Positions 18,005 through 28,874 of a DNA stretch of 64,000 nt are shown here, piece after piece. The notes beneath the pieces are model-generated. The model worked only from the letters and a program-made list of their open reading frames with translations. It had not been told where the DNA came from and ran no database searches. The first letter of the stretch is position 1. Every line of letters begins with the position of its first letter. The translations under genes were made by a program, and so were the position numbers. This stretch comes from Chrysaora quinquecirrha (taxonomy: Eukaryota > Cnidaria > Scyphozoa > Semaeostomeae > Pelagiidae): positions 1,969,978 through 2,033,977 of the forward strand of contig JACTAT010000045.1 of assembly GCA_014526335.1 (NCBI GenBank), written 5' to 3'.

Positions 18005-18815
18005 CCATTGGCGGATAGTAGTAATCCCTTTCACCAAACAAGCTGCAATCCCAAATAAACGCTAGAAGGTGCTTAAAATTTCTTAAATTTTTTTTTAATT
18101 GATGACGTCCAGGAAGATAGATCAACAATGGAAGAGATGATGCTACTAGGCCATCCATAGTTTTCTGTAGGACTGCATTATATTGTGGCTAAACATCTAT
18201 TAAAGTAAGAATTATTTAGCCCAACAAGTACAAGCTATTGATATCATAATATAAATTAATACTAAGTACCATTTTTACTCTAGCATTTGCAAGGAACTTG
18301 AATAGAAAGAAAACCACTGGTGGTAAGTTCTCTGCAACGAAAATTATAAGAGACAAATCAACATTAAAACAAATAAAATCAAACAAGGTATTGTGCCTTC
18401 TATATGATAGTTTTCCATAACTTACCTTTCAAAATTGAGTAACGTTTAATTTATGTAATTAAATCTCAAACTTAACAAATGAGTTTCTTTTTCCGTTAAA
18501 ACGAAAAGATACGAAAAAGATAACAACAACCAGCTTAGAGCTAATGAGTAAACTTGATGAACTTGTTCATTTTCATTATAAACTTAAATACGAACCATAA
18601 AATCATAACACATTTTTGCATTTTTAGCAATCTCATCTGATTCAGAACTAGAGCAGCACTCTAAAAGAATTAAAATAGTAAAAGGTAATTGTAGTTAGAC
18701 TTACAAAAACTTGTATGGAAATCGTTGTTTGTTTCTAAATTGTGATTTACTTGCAAAAATTAATCGCAATTTAACTAACTTTTATTCTTTTTTGAAAAGA
18801 GCCTGCCAGAAATTC
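18005..18815 (+). pseudogene. Diverged tandem duplication, right copy (decayed exons)
   Basis: Right partner of 16200-17300: matching blocks at about 18005-18165, 18284-18445 and 18628-18810. Reading frames are broken, so it is a pseudogenic duplicate of the unknown multi-exon gene. Confidence 0.55.
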
Positions 18816-19019
18816 TCCAAAAAATTCACCCCCGCCAAATCCTTGAGGGCACAAAATTCAAAACTTATAACCCACCCAGTCCCACCCCAAATAGACCTTT
18901 TTCCCAATTCATTTTGCTTCTCATAATCTCACAACTAACGTTGGTGTGGTGGCATCAAGTAATATCGAGAGTTTATAGATAGCATTTGTCACTTTACTTG
19001 TGTTTCATTTTGATTATTT

Positions 19020-20190
19020 ATGGCTGAAAAAAGCGATAGTCAAACTGCTAGTGCTGAGGTGAGGAAGAAATCATCTTTTGGTTAACAGTGTGCAGCTTTT
19101 GGCTGTTATAATTTCTTTTAGAAAAATGATGGTACTCCAAATGGCATACACTTCTTTCGTTTTCCTCAAAAGAATCCAGAGAAAAGGTTAGGGTGCAGTT
19201 TGATCAAAAGAGTTGATGGCTTGGACGGTTTGAAGGTGACTCCAAGCACAGTTTTGCGTCAAGAGCACTTTAGAGATTCAGATATCAAGCGAGGTCCAAA
19301 TTGTTGGAATTCAGTCCGTGGGGCAGTTCCTCTTTGAAGCTACACAATGTTGATCCCACCAAGAAGGGCAGTAAAGTTAGCCACAAACCTCCTAAAAATC
19401 GCAGATTTGTCAATGATCAAGAGACGCAACCTTGTTCTTCCGCTGTATTGATAGCCCCAAGCAATTAAGCGATAGTAATGACTCTGGTGATTTTATTATC
19501 GATCATTGTTATTTCGCTGAACCTACAAATGAGAATGATCAGAAATGTTATGTCAACCTTCAGCAGAAAATTGATGAACTTTCTCTTATAATTTCACAAT
19601 TGGATGCTGGTTTTTCTGTGGCAAAAAAGCACTATTCTCCATCGAAAAATTACAAAATGATTATTCTGCAGTCAAGTTCTAAACGGGCTTTCCAAATTAT
19701 TCTTCATTGCAATCTGTCTTTTAGTGTTTGGAGCCAAACCTGACAAATATTTCCTACTGGCGTAGCCCAAAGTCTCATGAGGCATCCAAGAAAAAGGTTG
19801 AAAGGCAAGAGTCTGACATTAAGCGTGGCCTTAAACAAGTCCTTTCTAACTTTGAAGCATTTATACTTGTTTTGATGCATCTTAAAGTTGGTTTGTTTTT
19901 TACTGATCTTGGAGACAGATTTGGTATTTCTACTGGCCAGGCTTCAAGAATTTTTACCACCTGGATCAACTTCCTATATCAAGAATTGTCACTGCTGTTT
20001 CCCTTTCCTCCAAAAGAAATGATTCAGAAACTAATGCCTAAAGAGTTCAAGATATACCCTTCAACAAGAATGATCATCGACTGCACTGAAATCTTCATCA
20101 AGGTCCCATTACCCATGAAAGCTTAGTCACAAACACGGTCTGAGTATAAGCATCTTACACTAGTGGCAAGTTCAGTGAAAGCACTGAAAA
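19020..20190 (+). pseudogene. THAP-domain / DDE_4 transposase (ISL2EU/Harbinger-like), broken
   Basis: The ATG at 19020 leads into a THAP-type zinc domain: CAAFGCYN, then HFFRFPQKNPEKR, then VTPSTVLRQEHFRDSDIKR. The Cys expected in the C..HF pair is Arg here, so zinc binding is lost. A stop and a short intron-like TTCTTTTAG gap interrupt the domain. At 19728-20126 follow the helix-turn-helix (FILVLMHLKVGLFFTDLGDRFGIS...ASRIFTTWINFL) and the start of the DDE core (MIIDCTEIF). The rest of the catalytic domain is missing; homology ends near 20180, where an unrelated local repeat begins. It is a dead cut-and-paste transposase. Confidence 0.7.
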
Positions 20191-21320
20191 AAAGAAAAGA
20201 TCTCAAAAACAATGTCTCCAAGAGAAGACAACTTAATTATCTATATTATAACCAGAAGTTTAAACATCATGATTAGAAAACAAACAAGAGATGACAATTG
20301 TTTGTTTATTAATTGTACAGGGTGGCCCAATAAAAAGGGACCCCCAAGCTAAATAATTTCTCAATAATTTATTCTTAAGTAGGAATTCCACAAAATTAAT
20401 ACTACATGATACTCAACTCAAGTGAGATATTTTGTGGAAATATCATAATAATATGGGTTAGTATCTCTGAATAAATTGACTTTAAAACTTGACAACCCAA
20501 AAACGGACTGCAACAATATATGCAACTGTTTATCCTTACGCAACAAAACAGAAAAATCAATAACTCATTTTTTCAGTCAAGTGATGTGTTCAATATGTCC
20601 TCAGTCCTGCTCAATACACTTCTCTAATATGACTGACCATGCATTAATGGTCATGACAATTTTTCACTGGGTTAATGATTCTCTTTCATGCACGATTGCA
20701 GTACGCAATGATGGAATGTAAACAGCAGATTTTGGGACATCATAAATTTAATGTCTAATTGCACCAAGATGGAAGCTCATATCACCACCATTATTCTACA
20801 CGATTATTCTATACTTGAATATTACCTTGTAAAAATTTTATAAAATTCCTCCTTGAGAAAAATTATTCAGAAATTATTTGCCTAAGGGGGTCCTTTTTTT
20901 GGGCCACCCTGTATATTCGACTGTACTTCCCAACAGTCATCATCAGAGTAACGATTTACTTACTGCAACGGTTAAACATGGAATTCCAAATTTTTTTACG
21001 GTATTTCAAGTAGAGACTTTATTTAGAGGTTTTTTATTACGTTTTTACTTTCTTATTTCACAGATTTGTCAGATAGTTTTAGGCTTTCAGAATTTTATTT
21101 CTTGTAATTGTTTTCTGTTTATACCGTGATATTAGAAAGTGAAATGAATATTATTTTAAAAAAAAGTCTGAAACATTACAAATTTTCTGCTCAACAGAAA
21201 ATTCAGAACAAGTCAGTCATATTATGCATGTCTTTTGCGAGTAGCCATGCTCTTTGCACACAGATATACCACAGTCAATATAAAATGGGGGAAAGAACTT
21301 TGTTATCTTTCCAGTGAAGA
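20180..21320 (+). repeat. Local direct repeat unit A (interrupted by the MITE)
   Basis: Sequence before and after the MITE (about 20180-20317 and 20912-21320) matches 21933-22545 in order: GAAAAGATCTCAAAA, TGTCTCCAAGAGAAGACA, GACAATTGTTTGTTTATTAA, TTTCACAGATTTGTCAGATA. No gene is recognised in it. Confidence 0.65.
20318..20911. mobile_element. MITE with CAGGGTGGCCCA terminal inverted repeats and TA target duplication
   Basis: The left end CAGGGTGGCCCAATAAAAAG and the right end CTTTTTTTGGGCCACCCTG are inverted repeats (about 30 bp with GGGACCCCC inside). TA flanks each side, as for Tc1/mariner-type insertions. No transposase is encoded. The flanks match the related local repeat at about 22085-22130, which lacks the insertion, so the empty site is visible within the window. 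Confidence 0.8.
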
Positions 21321-21929
21321 ATTGTGAGAACATCCAGAAATTCAATTGCTTCTGGTATCCTGTAATGCTTACTTATGCAGTTACATGTAGGTTACTGTTT
21401 GCTTTTTTTTGGATATTAATACCATTTGTAACATAGACAGAGTGATAAATGAAAAGAAATTTGGACGAAAATCCCAAGACATGGACAATATCCATTCTTC
21501 AAGATGTTTAGAAATAGCAATGTAATTTTCATTTGATTCTGGTATTACAATTTCATCAGGATGTGTTCTTGCATTCAACTCCTCAGACTTTGGATAAAGA
21601 AGGAATGAGAATTGTTTATTCCAGTAATGTCTGCCAACATCCCTTTACCAGGGTATTGGCATTGTGACTAAATTAATTTATATCATTAATCTGTAAAAAA
21701 GCCAAGTTAAATTTCTTTAACAAATACATTAAAATAACAATAAAAAGTTTATAGATAAATCTACCCTTTAAATTTTAAAAGTCCATTCCGAAATTCCACA
21801 CTGCCTTAAATAGAACACATAACTATGTACAAATAAAAGAACCCTGTAATCTATTTACATTATGAACAAATTCCACTCCAGCAATCTAATTAACTTAATT
21901 AAAACTTATAAAATAAACGTATAAGAAAT

Positions 21930-22545
21930 ATGGAAAAGAAAAGATCTCAAAACAAGGATGTCTCCAAGAGAAGACAGTTTGAAAATATATCTAATTCGGC
22001 ATACAACTTAATTATGAATAGTATAACCAGAAGCTTAAACATTATGATTAGAAGACAAATGAGAGATGACAATTGTTTGTTTATTAACTGTTTATTTGAC
22101 TGTACTTTCTAACAGTCATCATCGCAGTAACAATTTACTTACTGCAACGGTTAAATTTTTTTTAGGGTATTTCAAGTAGAGATTTTATTCAGAGGTTTTT
22201 TATTACGTTTTTACTTTCTTATTTCACAGATTTGTCAGATAGTTTTAGGTTTTCAGAATTTTATTTGTTGTAATTGTTTTCTGTTTATACCGTGATATTA
22301 AAGAATGAAATGAATATTACTAAAAAAAGTCTGAAACACTAAAAATTTTCTACTCAACAAAGAATTCAGAACAAGTCAGTCATATTATGCCTGTCTTTTG
22401 CTCTTTGCACACATATCTGCCACAGTCAATATCAAATGGGGAAAGATTGATTAATGAAAAGCAATTTGGACGAAAATCCCAAGACATGGACAATATCAAT
22501 ATCCATTCTTCAAGATGTTTAGAAATAGCAATGCCAAAAAACGTC
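21930..22545 (+). repeat. Local direct repeat unit B (no MITE)
   Basis: Partner of 20180-21320. It carries the uninterrupted site and, at its end, a stretch (GACGAAAATCCCAAGACATG) that also occurs at 21460-21485, so unit B has an internal deletion relative to A. The interval 21321-21929 between the units has no supported gene. Confidence 0.65.
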
Positions 22546-23229
22546 TAAATCGTGGAGTGTGAGGAAGCATCGTTTTAGGGTTAGTAGCTATTCTTAGGGT
22601 GGTTAGTGAAACAGTAACTATAAAATAGTTTCAGGGCGCTTCTTGTACATCGATACGCCTCTAGCTTTGCAGTCAGTAAATCATTTGGTATACAGTCATA
22701 AGCTTTTGACAAATCTAATAGGATTGTTCCGACTATACCTGATACATCGAGACACTTCTTCCAAGTCTCAACTACTCAGAATAAGGCATGCTGTGTGCTA
22801 TATCCTTTTCGAAAGTCTGATAGTAGTGATGATAATATTTCATAAAGAAGTGCTCATCTATTCATTCATTACATTTTCAAAAATTTTGGACATATTTGAA
22901 AGGATACTGATGGGTCTATAGATGCTATTTGGCATTTATCGTCCTTTTTATGGATCGCACAGACCTCTGCCTCTTTTAGCTTTTCTGGGAAGAAACATTG
23001 ATTTACGGTAGCATTTATGCAATTGACTAAACCAGGGCAAATCACCTCTTTAGCCACCTTTTAAATTTTTGTTGTTATATTGCCACTACTTGATTTTCTA
23101 GGATCCAAAGCTTTTATTTTTTTCACAACATTCAGTAAATTAACCTTGTTAAATTCAAGTTTATGGTCCATTTTGGCCTTACTTTTTATAGCTATGATGC
23201 TTTGGTGGTGTTTATATTTTGCGGTAGCT

Positions 23230-23236
23230 ATTTCTA
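23230..23236 (+). repeat. Target-site duplication ATTTCTA, left (copy 1)
   Basis: Matches 26275-26281. Removing the insert with one TSD rejoins the antisense LINE reading, which confirms the insertion boundaries. Confidence 0.8.
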
Positions 23237-26200
23237 TGAAGGTCAGGTCAGGCTCCGCCTGCTACCAGTACCATGTAAACCGGTACTACCTGTCCAATGG
23301 TCGGTTGGCTCGGCGACTAAACTGGCTCCCCCACTGGCTCGTCTAGTGAGGAGGGTGGCTAGACACCCAGCAGGAATAAAAATAAGACCTGTCAAAGGGC
23401 AGATGAGATCCTCCGTGATCCAACGGCTATCTAGCTAGAGATGGTGTCTCAATAAAAACATCTAAGAGAAGTCAACGGGAAGCCACTCTAGTCAATCTGC
23501 CTGGTAAAACTATGGACACAAACTGTTTTAGGAATTAAGACAACAGAGTAAATGTGATCCTCTCAAATAGAGGGGATGCTTCGCCCGGTAAGGCAGTCCA
23601 TTGGCAGCAGAGGGCGCCAGATCGTCATCATGTTACTGTCTGCAACACATCCAAACAGCGTCTGAGAATAGGATCATGGAATGTAAGAACATTATATCAT
23701 TTGGGGAAGCTCGATAATGTGAAGCAGGAAATAACTAAGCTAAAGGTAGACATTCTGGGAGTATGCGAAACAAGGCGGCAGGCAGTTGTGAGTTCCACAT
23801 CAACGACTTTAAAGTGCTATTTTCAGGTTGACCGACACAGGAACGAGGAGTCACCGTGATACTGAACAAACGAAGTGCCAAAAGCTTGTTAGAATGGTGG
23901 CCTTTGTCAGATAGAGTCATGCTAGTGACACTGAAAGGAAAGCAAGTAGACACTGTCATCATTCAAGTGCATGCACCAACAACCGCTAGCGATGAAGAAA
24001 TGTAAGTCTACGGATGTTTCAATCATAATGGGAGACTTAAACGCAAAGGTAGGAAACGAAACAGATGGAGAAACAGGTGGGAAATTTTGTCTAGGTACAC
24101 AAAATGAAAGGGGAGAACGATGGTTACAATGGTGTAAAGCAAACGAATATGTTATCACAAACACATGGTTTGAACAACATCCACAAAGATTATGGACATG
24201 GCGAAGCCCAGGAGGAGACGTCAAGAACCAAATTGACTACATTGTCATTAAGAACTGGTATCGGAATTCAATTCTAGATATCCAGGACTGGACTGTGGTA
24301 GTGATCACAATCCTGTTATATGCAAGCTAAGGGTTAAACTGAAAAAGATAAGGAAATACATGTCAACACCGGAACTGGACTACAATACTTTACTAAATAA
24401 ACAAACCATTCGAGAGAAATATGCCATGGCTGTCAAAAAACGTTTCGAAATGCTTTAAAATGAAGGTAAAACACAGTGGGAAACGTTTAAGGATGCGACA
24501 GTATCAACAGCAAGGGAAAGAGTAAGTGGATGACAAATAAGATTTTGAACAGAATGCGCTCCAGGCAACAGATTTCCAACCACACAAGTAAGAAATACAA
24601 GAAATTAGACAAAGAAATAAAGAAGGAATGCAGAGAAGCCAAAGAACATGGGCTTAATTAGCAGTGTGAAGAAATCGAAAGAATAAGAAGCAACGATCCA
24701 AGTGCAGTGCATAGAATCAAAGAAATAACTGGTTTCAAAGGTTGTTCCTCCACAGGATGTATAAGATCAAAAGACAGTGAAGTCATAATGGAAAAGGATA
24801 AGATATTGGAACGGTGGACAGAATACATTAGTGATCTCTTCGCAGATGACAGAGGCAACAAACCAGAGATTAGAAAAACAATAGAAGGACCAGAGATCTT
24901 AAAATCAGAAGTAAGGGCATCATTGCAAAAGATGAAAAGGAAAAAGGCTGCAGGACCCGACAAAGTAGTCATAGAGATCATTGTTGCATTAAAAGACTTT
25001 GGTATAGAAAGCTCAGAAGTACTTAATGTTGTATATGACAATGGAGAAATCCCAGAGGACCTCAACAAATTGATCTTCATATCACTCCCAAGGAAACCTG
25101 GTGCAATCGAATGTGAACCAGAGATAGGGAAAGAACAGTTTGGTTTAGTTCAAGATGCTGGTACGAGGAATGCGATCTTTGTATTAAGAAAGCTATCAGA
25201 AAGAGCTATTGAGATGTATAAGACTACACAAATGTGTACGATAAAGTGCAACACAAGAACCTCTTCAACCTGCTAGAAGGCTTAGATTTAGATGGAAAAG
25301 ATTTTAGGCTCCTGCGGAATCTATACTGGGAGCAAACTGCATGTACGCAGCGTGAGGGGAAGACATAAGCCAATACACCAACATCAAAAGAGGCGTTCGA
25401 CAGGGATGCGTACTGAGCCCAGATCTTTTCAACTTTTACAGTGAAAATATTCTTCCAGAAATAACACCATTGCAAGGGTTTATCATTAGAGGTCAAAACG
25501 TTAACAAATTAAGATATGCAGACGACACAGCCCTGATTGCAGTGTCAGAAGGAAAGCTTCAAGAGATATAAGACAAAATAGTAGAATTAAGTGCAAATAG
25601 TAATCTATAAACTGCAAGAAAACAAAATGCATGGTAATCAGCAAACACAAAACAGCAAAGAAATGCAAGATATCGATCGGTGACACCATAATAAAGCAGG
25701 TACAAAATTCAGCTATCTTGGTAGCGTGATAACAGCAGATGACAAATGTGATGTAGAACTTAGAGAGCGGATTGAATGGCGAATAATGCATTTGCAAAAC
25801 TTGGAAGCATAATAAAGAACAACAAAATTTCCATGACAACTAAGATCAGAATGTTAAGTTTTTGTGTGTTTTCCATCCTCTCCTATGGCAGCGATTGCTG
25901 GACAATGTCAAAAGATATGGAGAAGCCATGGAAGCAGCAGAGATGCAGTTCCTTCAAAAAATGATGAGAATATCTTAGACAAAGAGAATAACAAACGATG
26001 AAGTGCTGGAGAGAGCAGGAACAAAGCGTAAGCTTTTAAGAGCTATTCAAATGGACATGTAATGCGCAAAGAAGAGTTAGAAAATCTTAGTGTGACTTGC
26101 AAGATCAATGGAGAGAGGAGCAGAGGAGGGCAAAGATTAACATACATCGCCAGCATTAGTAGATGGATGAAGATAACGGAAGTAGAACTATTAAAGACCA

Positions 26201-26274
26201 CAAGAGACAGGAAGAGTTGGAAATCCATGATTTCCAACGTCCTTACCGGACAGGGCACTTAGACGACGACGACG
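23237..26274 (+). mobile_element. Sense-strand LINE (Nimb/RTE-like), nested insertion, decayed (copy 1)
   Basis: A near-complete non-LTR element of 3.04 kb flanked by the direct repeat ATTTCTA (23230-23236 and 26275-26281). Order: a GC-richer 5' region with GGTCAGGCTCCGCC; the AP endonuclease start (IGSWNVRTLYHLGKLDNVKQ near 23660); GDLNAKV and QIDYI endonuclease motifs (24030-24245); the RT fingers (KKAAGPDKV near 24950); GVRQGCVLSPDLFNF; YADDTALIA near 25515; and the thumb with FSYLGSVITADD. It ends in ACGACGACGACG, a simple-repeat 3' end. Several frameshifts break it; two of those in the RT are absent from copy 2. Confidence 0.75.
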
Positions 26275-26281
26275 ATTTCTA
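26275..26281 (+). repeat. Target-site duplication ATTTCTA, right (copy 1)
   Basis: Right partner of 23230-23236. Confidence 0.8.
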
Positions 26282-26964
26282 CCTTGTCGTCAAGACTCAT
26301 TTTTTCACCACTGTCCTTAAATGATGGGTCTAATCCTATGGATTCTGTAATTTAACAAAATGGGAGTTTAAGCATTCAGCAATCATCTTATCAACTGACA
26401 TAATTGTGCCTTCTTCTATAAGCACAATTTTCTCCCCATGGGGTTTTAATTTGAAAAATTAGTTTTACTGTGTTCCAAAATTTTTTTCATTGTCATTATC
26501 ATTTGTGTCAACTGAATGATAGAAGTCACGCTTCACCCTTCTGTTCATTCTAACAATAAGATTTCTTTGTTTTTGATATTTCTGAAAGTCGTCTTCTTTA
26601 CCCGATTTGTTAGCCTTTTTTGAGTCTTGATCTTGTCATTATTGCCTTTCTTAGATCAGCTTTTACACGAGGCTTATTATTATCCCTAACTAACCTTTGT
26701 TTTAAGGGAGCGGGTTTCTGTAATACATTCTCTGTGACCGAATTTAATACTTCACAATCCGTAGGAGCCACATCTCCTAGTTTGGCATGTAAATCATTTT
26801 GGAATTCATCCACGCGGAAGTTTTTATATCCCTGATATTGGATATTTTTTCTTGATATTTTACACATCAAGAACCAATCAGTAGCTCACCATGCTGAATA
26901 TACCTTTCAAACCAAAGAAGCCATTGACAACACTGTTTTTGATACTGGCGCTTCACAGAGTGAA

Positions 26965-27465
26965 ATGCTTATACCTACGATATTTTGGAATGATAGCTCG
27001 AAGACAATGACAGAGAAAAGCAAGTGGACTTTCTCACATTTCGGAAGCGAAGGAGAGTACAAGGACCAGGTGTCAAGCATTAGACGGTACAAGGTTGTAA
27101 GCCATTGGTTCAATTTATGGGACATTCAAATAACAAAGATTGAAGGAAAAAGCTCAACAATGACAGATCAAGAGCTGATAAACTTTATACTGGAAACAAC
27201 AGAATTTCCATTCACCTTCTATCAAGACAGAAATAACATATACGGAAAAACAAGCCTGGAAACACCTCAAACAGGGGCACTACCAATGCAACACAAGCCG
27301 ATAAGAAAGAAGCTACTAATAAAACAGAGATTGCATTTCGGTTGGAAAATAGCAAAGGAAAATAGCATAGAAAACACAATCCAGTCTGCCTCATTTGGAA
27401 GTGCAAAAGCCATCTTCTATTTTCTAACTTCTTTTCTAATGCAAATATTTATTTTTCACAGTTAA
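26965..27465 (+). CDS. Unknown ORF (copy 1; longer form in copy 2)
   Basis: An open frame of 166 codons that continues upstream to about 26890 without an ATG. In copy 2 one T fewer in a T run lets the same frame start at 38069 for 208 codons. The N-terminal part reads VFDTGASQSE, a DTGA that superficially resembles retropepsins, but no flap or second motif follows. The rest (RRYKVVSHWFNLWDIQITKI and a basic/polar tail) is unfamiliar. It lies right after the antisense LINE remnant, so it may be part of another mobile element. No function assigned. Confidence 0.35.
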   Translation: MLIPTIFWNDSSKTMTEKSKWTFSHFGSEGEYKDQVSSIRRYKVVSHWFNLWDIQITKIEGKSSTMTDQELINFILETTEFPFTFYQDRNNIYGKTSLETPQTGALPMQHKPIRKKLLIKQRLHFGWKIAKENSIENTIQSASFGSAKAIFYFLTSFLMQIFIFHS

Positions 27466-27524
27466 AATCGAATGGGTATTTTTATAAAACCCTCCTGATT
27501 GTTCCACACTCTTAATTCATATGT

Positions 27525-28187
27525 TCAGTAATAATACAATAATTTAACTAATCTTCCATTACAATCAGAAAAAGGATGTATCCAAAAAAATTCTTTAACA
27601 AAATCCACAGGTGAAATTCTACTTTGGTTTTTTAGCAGCTTATTCAACAACTCTTCCATTTTTTCAGATTGACAATACCAAACAATCTTACCAGCGACTT
27701 GTGCATATCTTGACAATTCTGCAAATTCAGACGCTTAACTTCTCTTCATTGTATAACCATGCGCTTCTTTTATCATATTTATATCAATAATACTAGTGAA
27801 TAGTTTGCAGGTTTTGAGAAATAAATATGCTGGTTTTAAATTGCAATATTCATCTTCAGTACTACATACACTTTCTAACATTCTAATTTCAGCTTCAGAT
27901 ACAGGCATGTTACTCTTCATTCATTATTTTTTAACTAAAATCAGTTCTTAAAGATACACTGCATTTAGGTAAAACAGAAAAGATAGTTCTTTCAATTGCT
28001 GCAAATATCGTGCACAATCGAACTCATAATTATTCCACTTGTTACGACCACTGCATTCGGGTCTTTCATCTTCTTCGTCTTGTGAATCATAGTCGATGGT
28101 TGGTCTATTCTTCAAATTCCTGATAGTTATCATACTTTGTGAGTAGACACTATCTACATTTTCAGGCACGATTTCATAGTCCCACAA
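27525..28187 (-). pseudogene. Fic-domain protein remnant with HPFSDCNGR motif (copy 1)
   Basis: One minus-strand frame runs from 28187 to 27525 with stops near 27948, two more shortly after, and a TAA at 27735-27737. The last segment ends FVKEFFWIHPFSDCNGRLVKLL, the Fic active-site motif HPFx(D/E)GNGR, with the first Gly replaced by Cys. Upstream, KEAHGY and the preceding helices fit the Fic core. Fic proteins transfer AMP or other groups to hydroxyl side chains; the His is the base, and the Gly contributes to the phosphate-binding loop, so this version would be impaired. The same stops and the Cys occur in copy 2, so they predate the duplication. Stops near 27950 could mark a short intron. 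Confidence 0.6.
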
Positions 28188-28592
28188 CCGAGAGCTATTC
28201 GTAATAAATTCAGGTTATAATTGTAATAAAACTATAGGTAAAATTGCAGAAAGCTATGTGAAGACACTATGTGAAGACACTATCAGGTCAGGGGATGGGT
28301 TAATTTGTGCAGCGTGAATTAAGAAAGCCAAATTTTTAGCTAAGCAACAGCTTGCAACAGCAGAGTAGAAATTTATTATAAGTAAACAGGTGGTTTAGTT
28401 TAGTTGTGTATTAGATAAGTCTCATTGAAAAATATAAAAAGCTAAACGGAAGGTAAATTTACAATATATTTTTTGTCTGTTAAGTAACTGATGCCACATG
28501 CTTATTTACTCGCTTCTGCTGTGACCTTATGCACTAAGAGTAACAAGGCAGGCATACTTTACATTTCAGCTATTTACATGGATGGATCTTTT

Positions 28593-28874
28593 TCAAGACC
28601 ACAGAAAAAATATCCTAGATGAATCACAATTACTAAAATAAATAATAAAAAAAATTGAATTATTATAATGCTGGGGGATGAAGAGCAGCCAATTAGCAAC
28701 ATCAACTCCACAAGTGACCTCATTTATGTGAATATTCAAATAGGAAGCAAACCAAGAATCCTCTAGACCTGTGACATCATATTTACTTAGCTTTGCAAGG
28801 AGGATGTCACGATCCACGGTATCAAAAGCTTTTTTAAGGTTGATGAAAACATTTCCAGTGTATTTCTTGGGCAA
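28593..28874 (-). pseudogene. LINE reverse transcriptase fragment (copy 1)
   Basis: A minus-strand fragment reading FINLKKAFDTVDRDILLAKL and then WFASYL: the RT motif A region (F..LKKAFDTV) of a non-LTR element. The catalytic second motif is missing. It directly abuts the exon-like repeat array. Confidence 0.6.

Larger units (their letters stand above)
22560..26890 (-). mobile_element. Antisense Jockey/CR1-like LINE, split by a nested insertion (copy 1)
   Basis: On the minus strand, 26890-26282 encodes the endonuclease-to-RT linker (APLKQRLVRDNNKPRVKADL, AIMTRSRLK). The frame then resumes at 23229 with KYKHHQSIIAIK and the RT fingers (LVNCINATVNQCFFPEKLKE, CAIHKK), followed by a palm fragment reading AYDCIP-like residues down to about 22600. 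The gap between is exactly the sense-strand LINE at 23237-26274. Stops and shifts are frequent, and the catalytic YADD region is absent. The clade call rests on general motif style only. Confidence 0.65.

Noticed and set aside
26890..27470. Retroviral-type aspartic protease from the DTGA in the unknown ORF
   Set aside because: Only the tetrapeptide matches; the flap and following ILG-type motif, and neighbouring gag or RT, are absent.
28270..28295. Short match to 28S rRNA (GAAGACACTATCAGGTC)
   Set aside because: Only about 17 bases agree and the flanks do not; too short to call an rDNA fragment.
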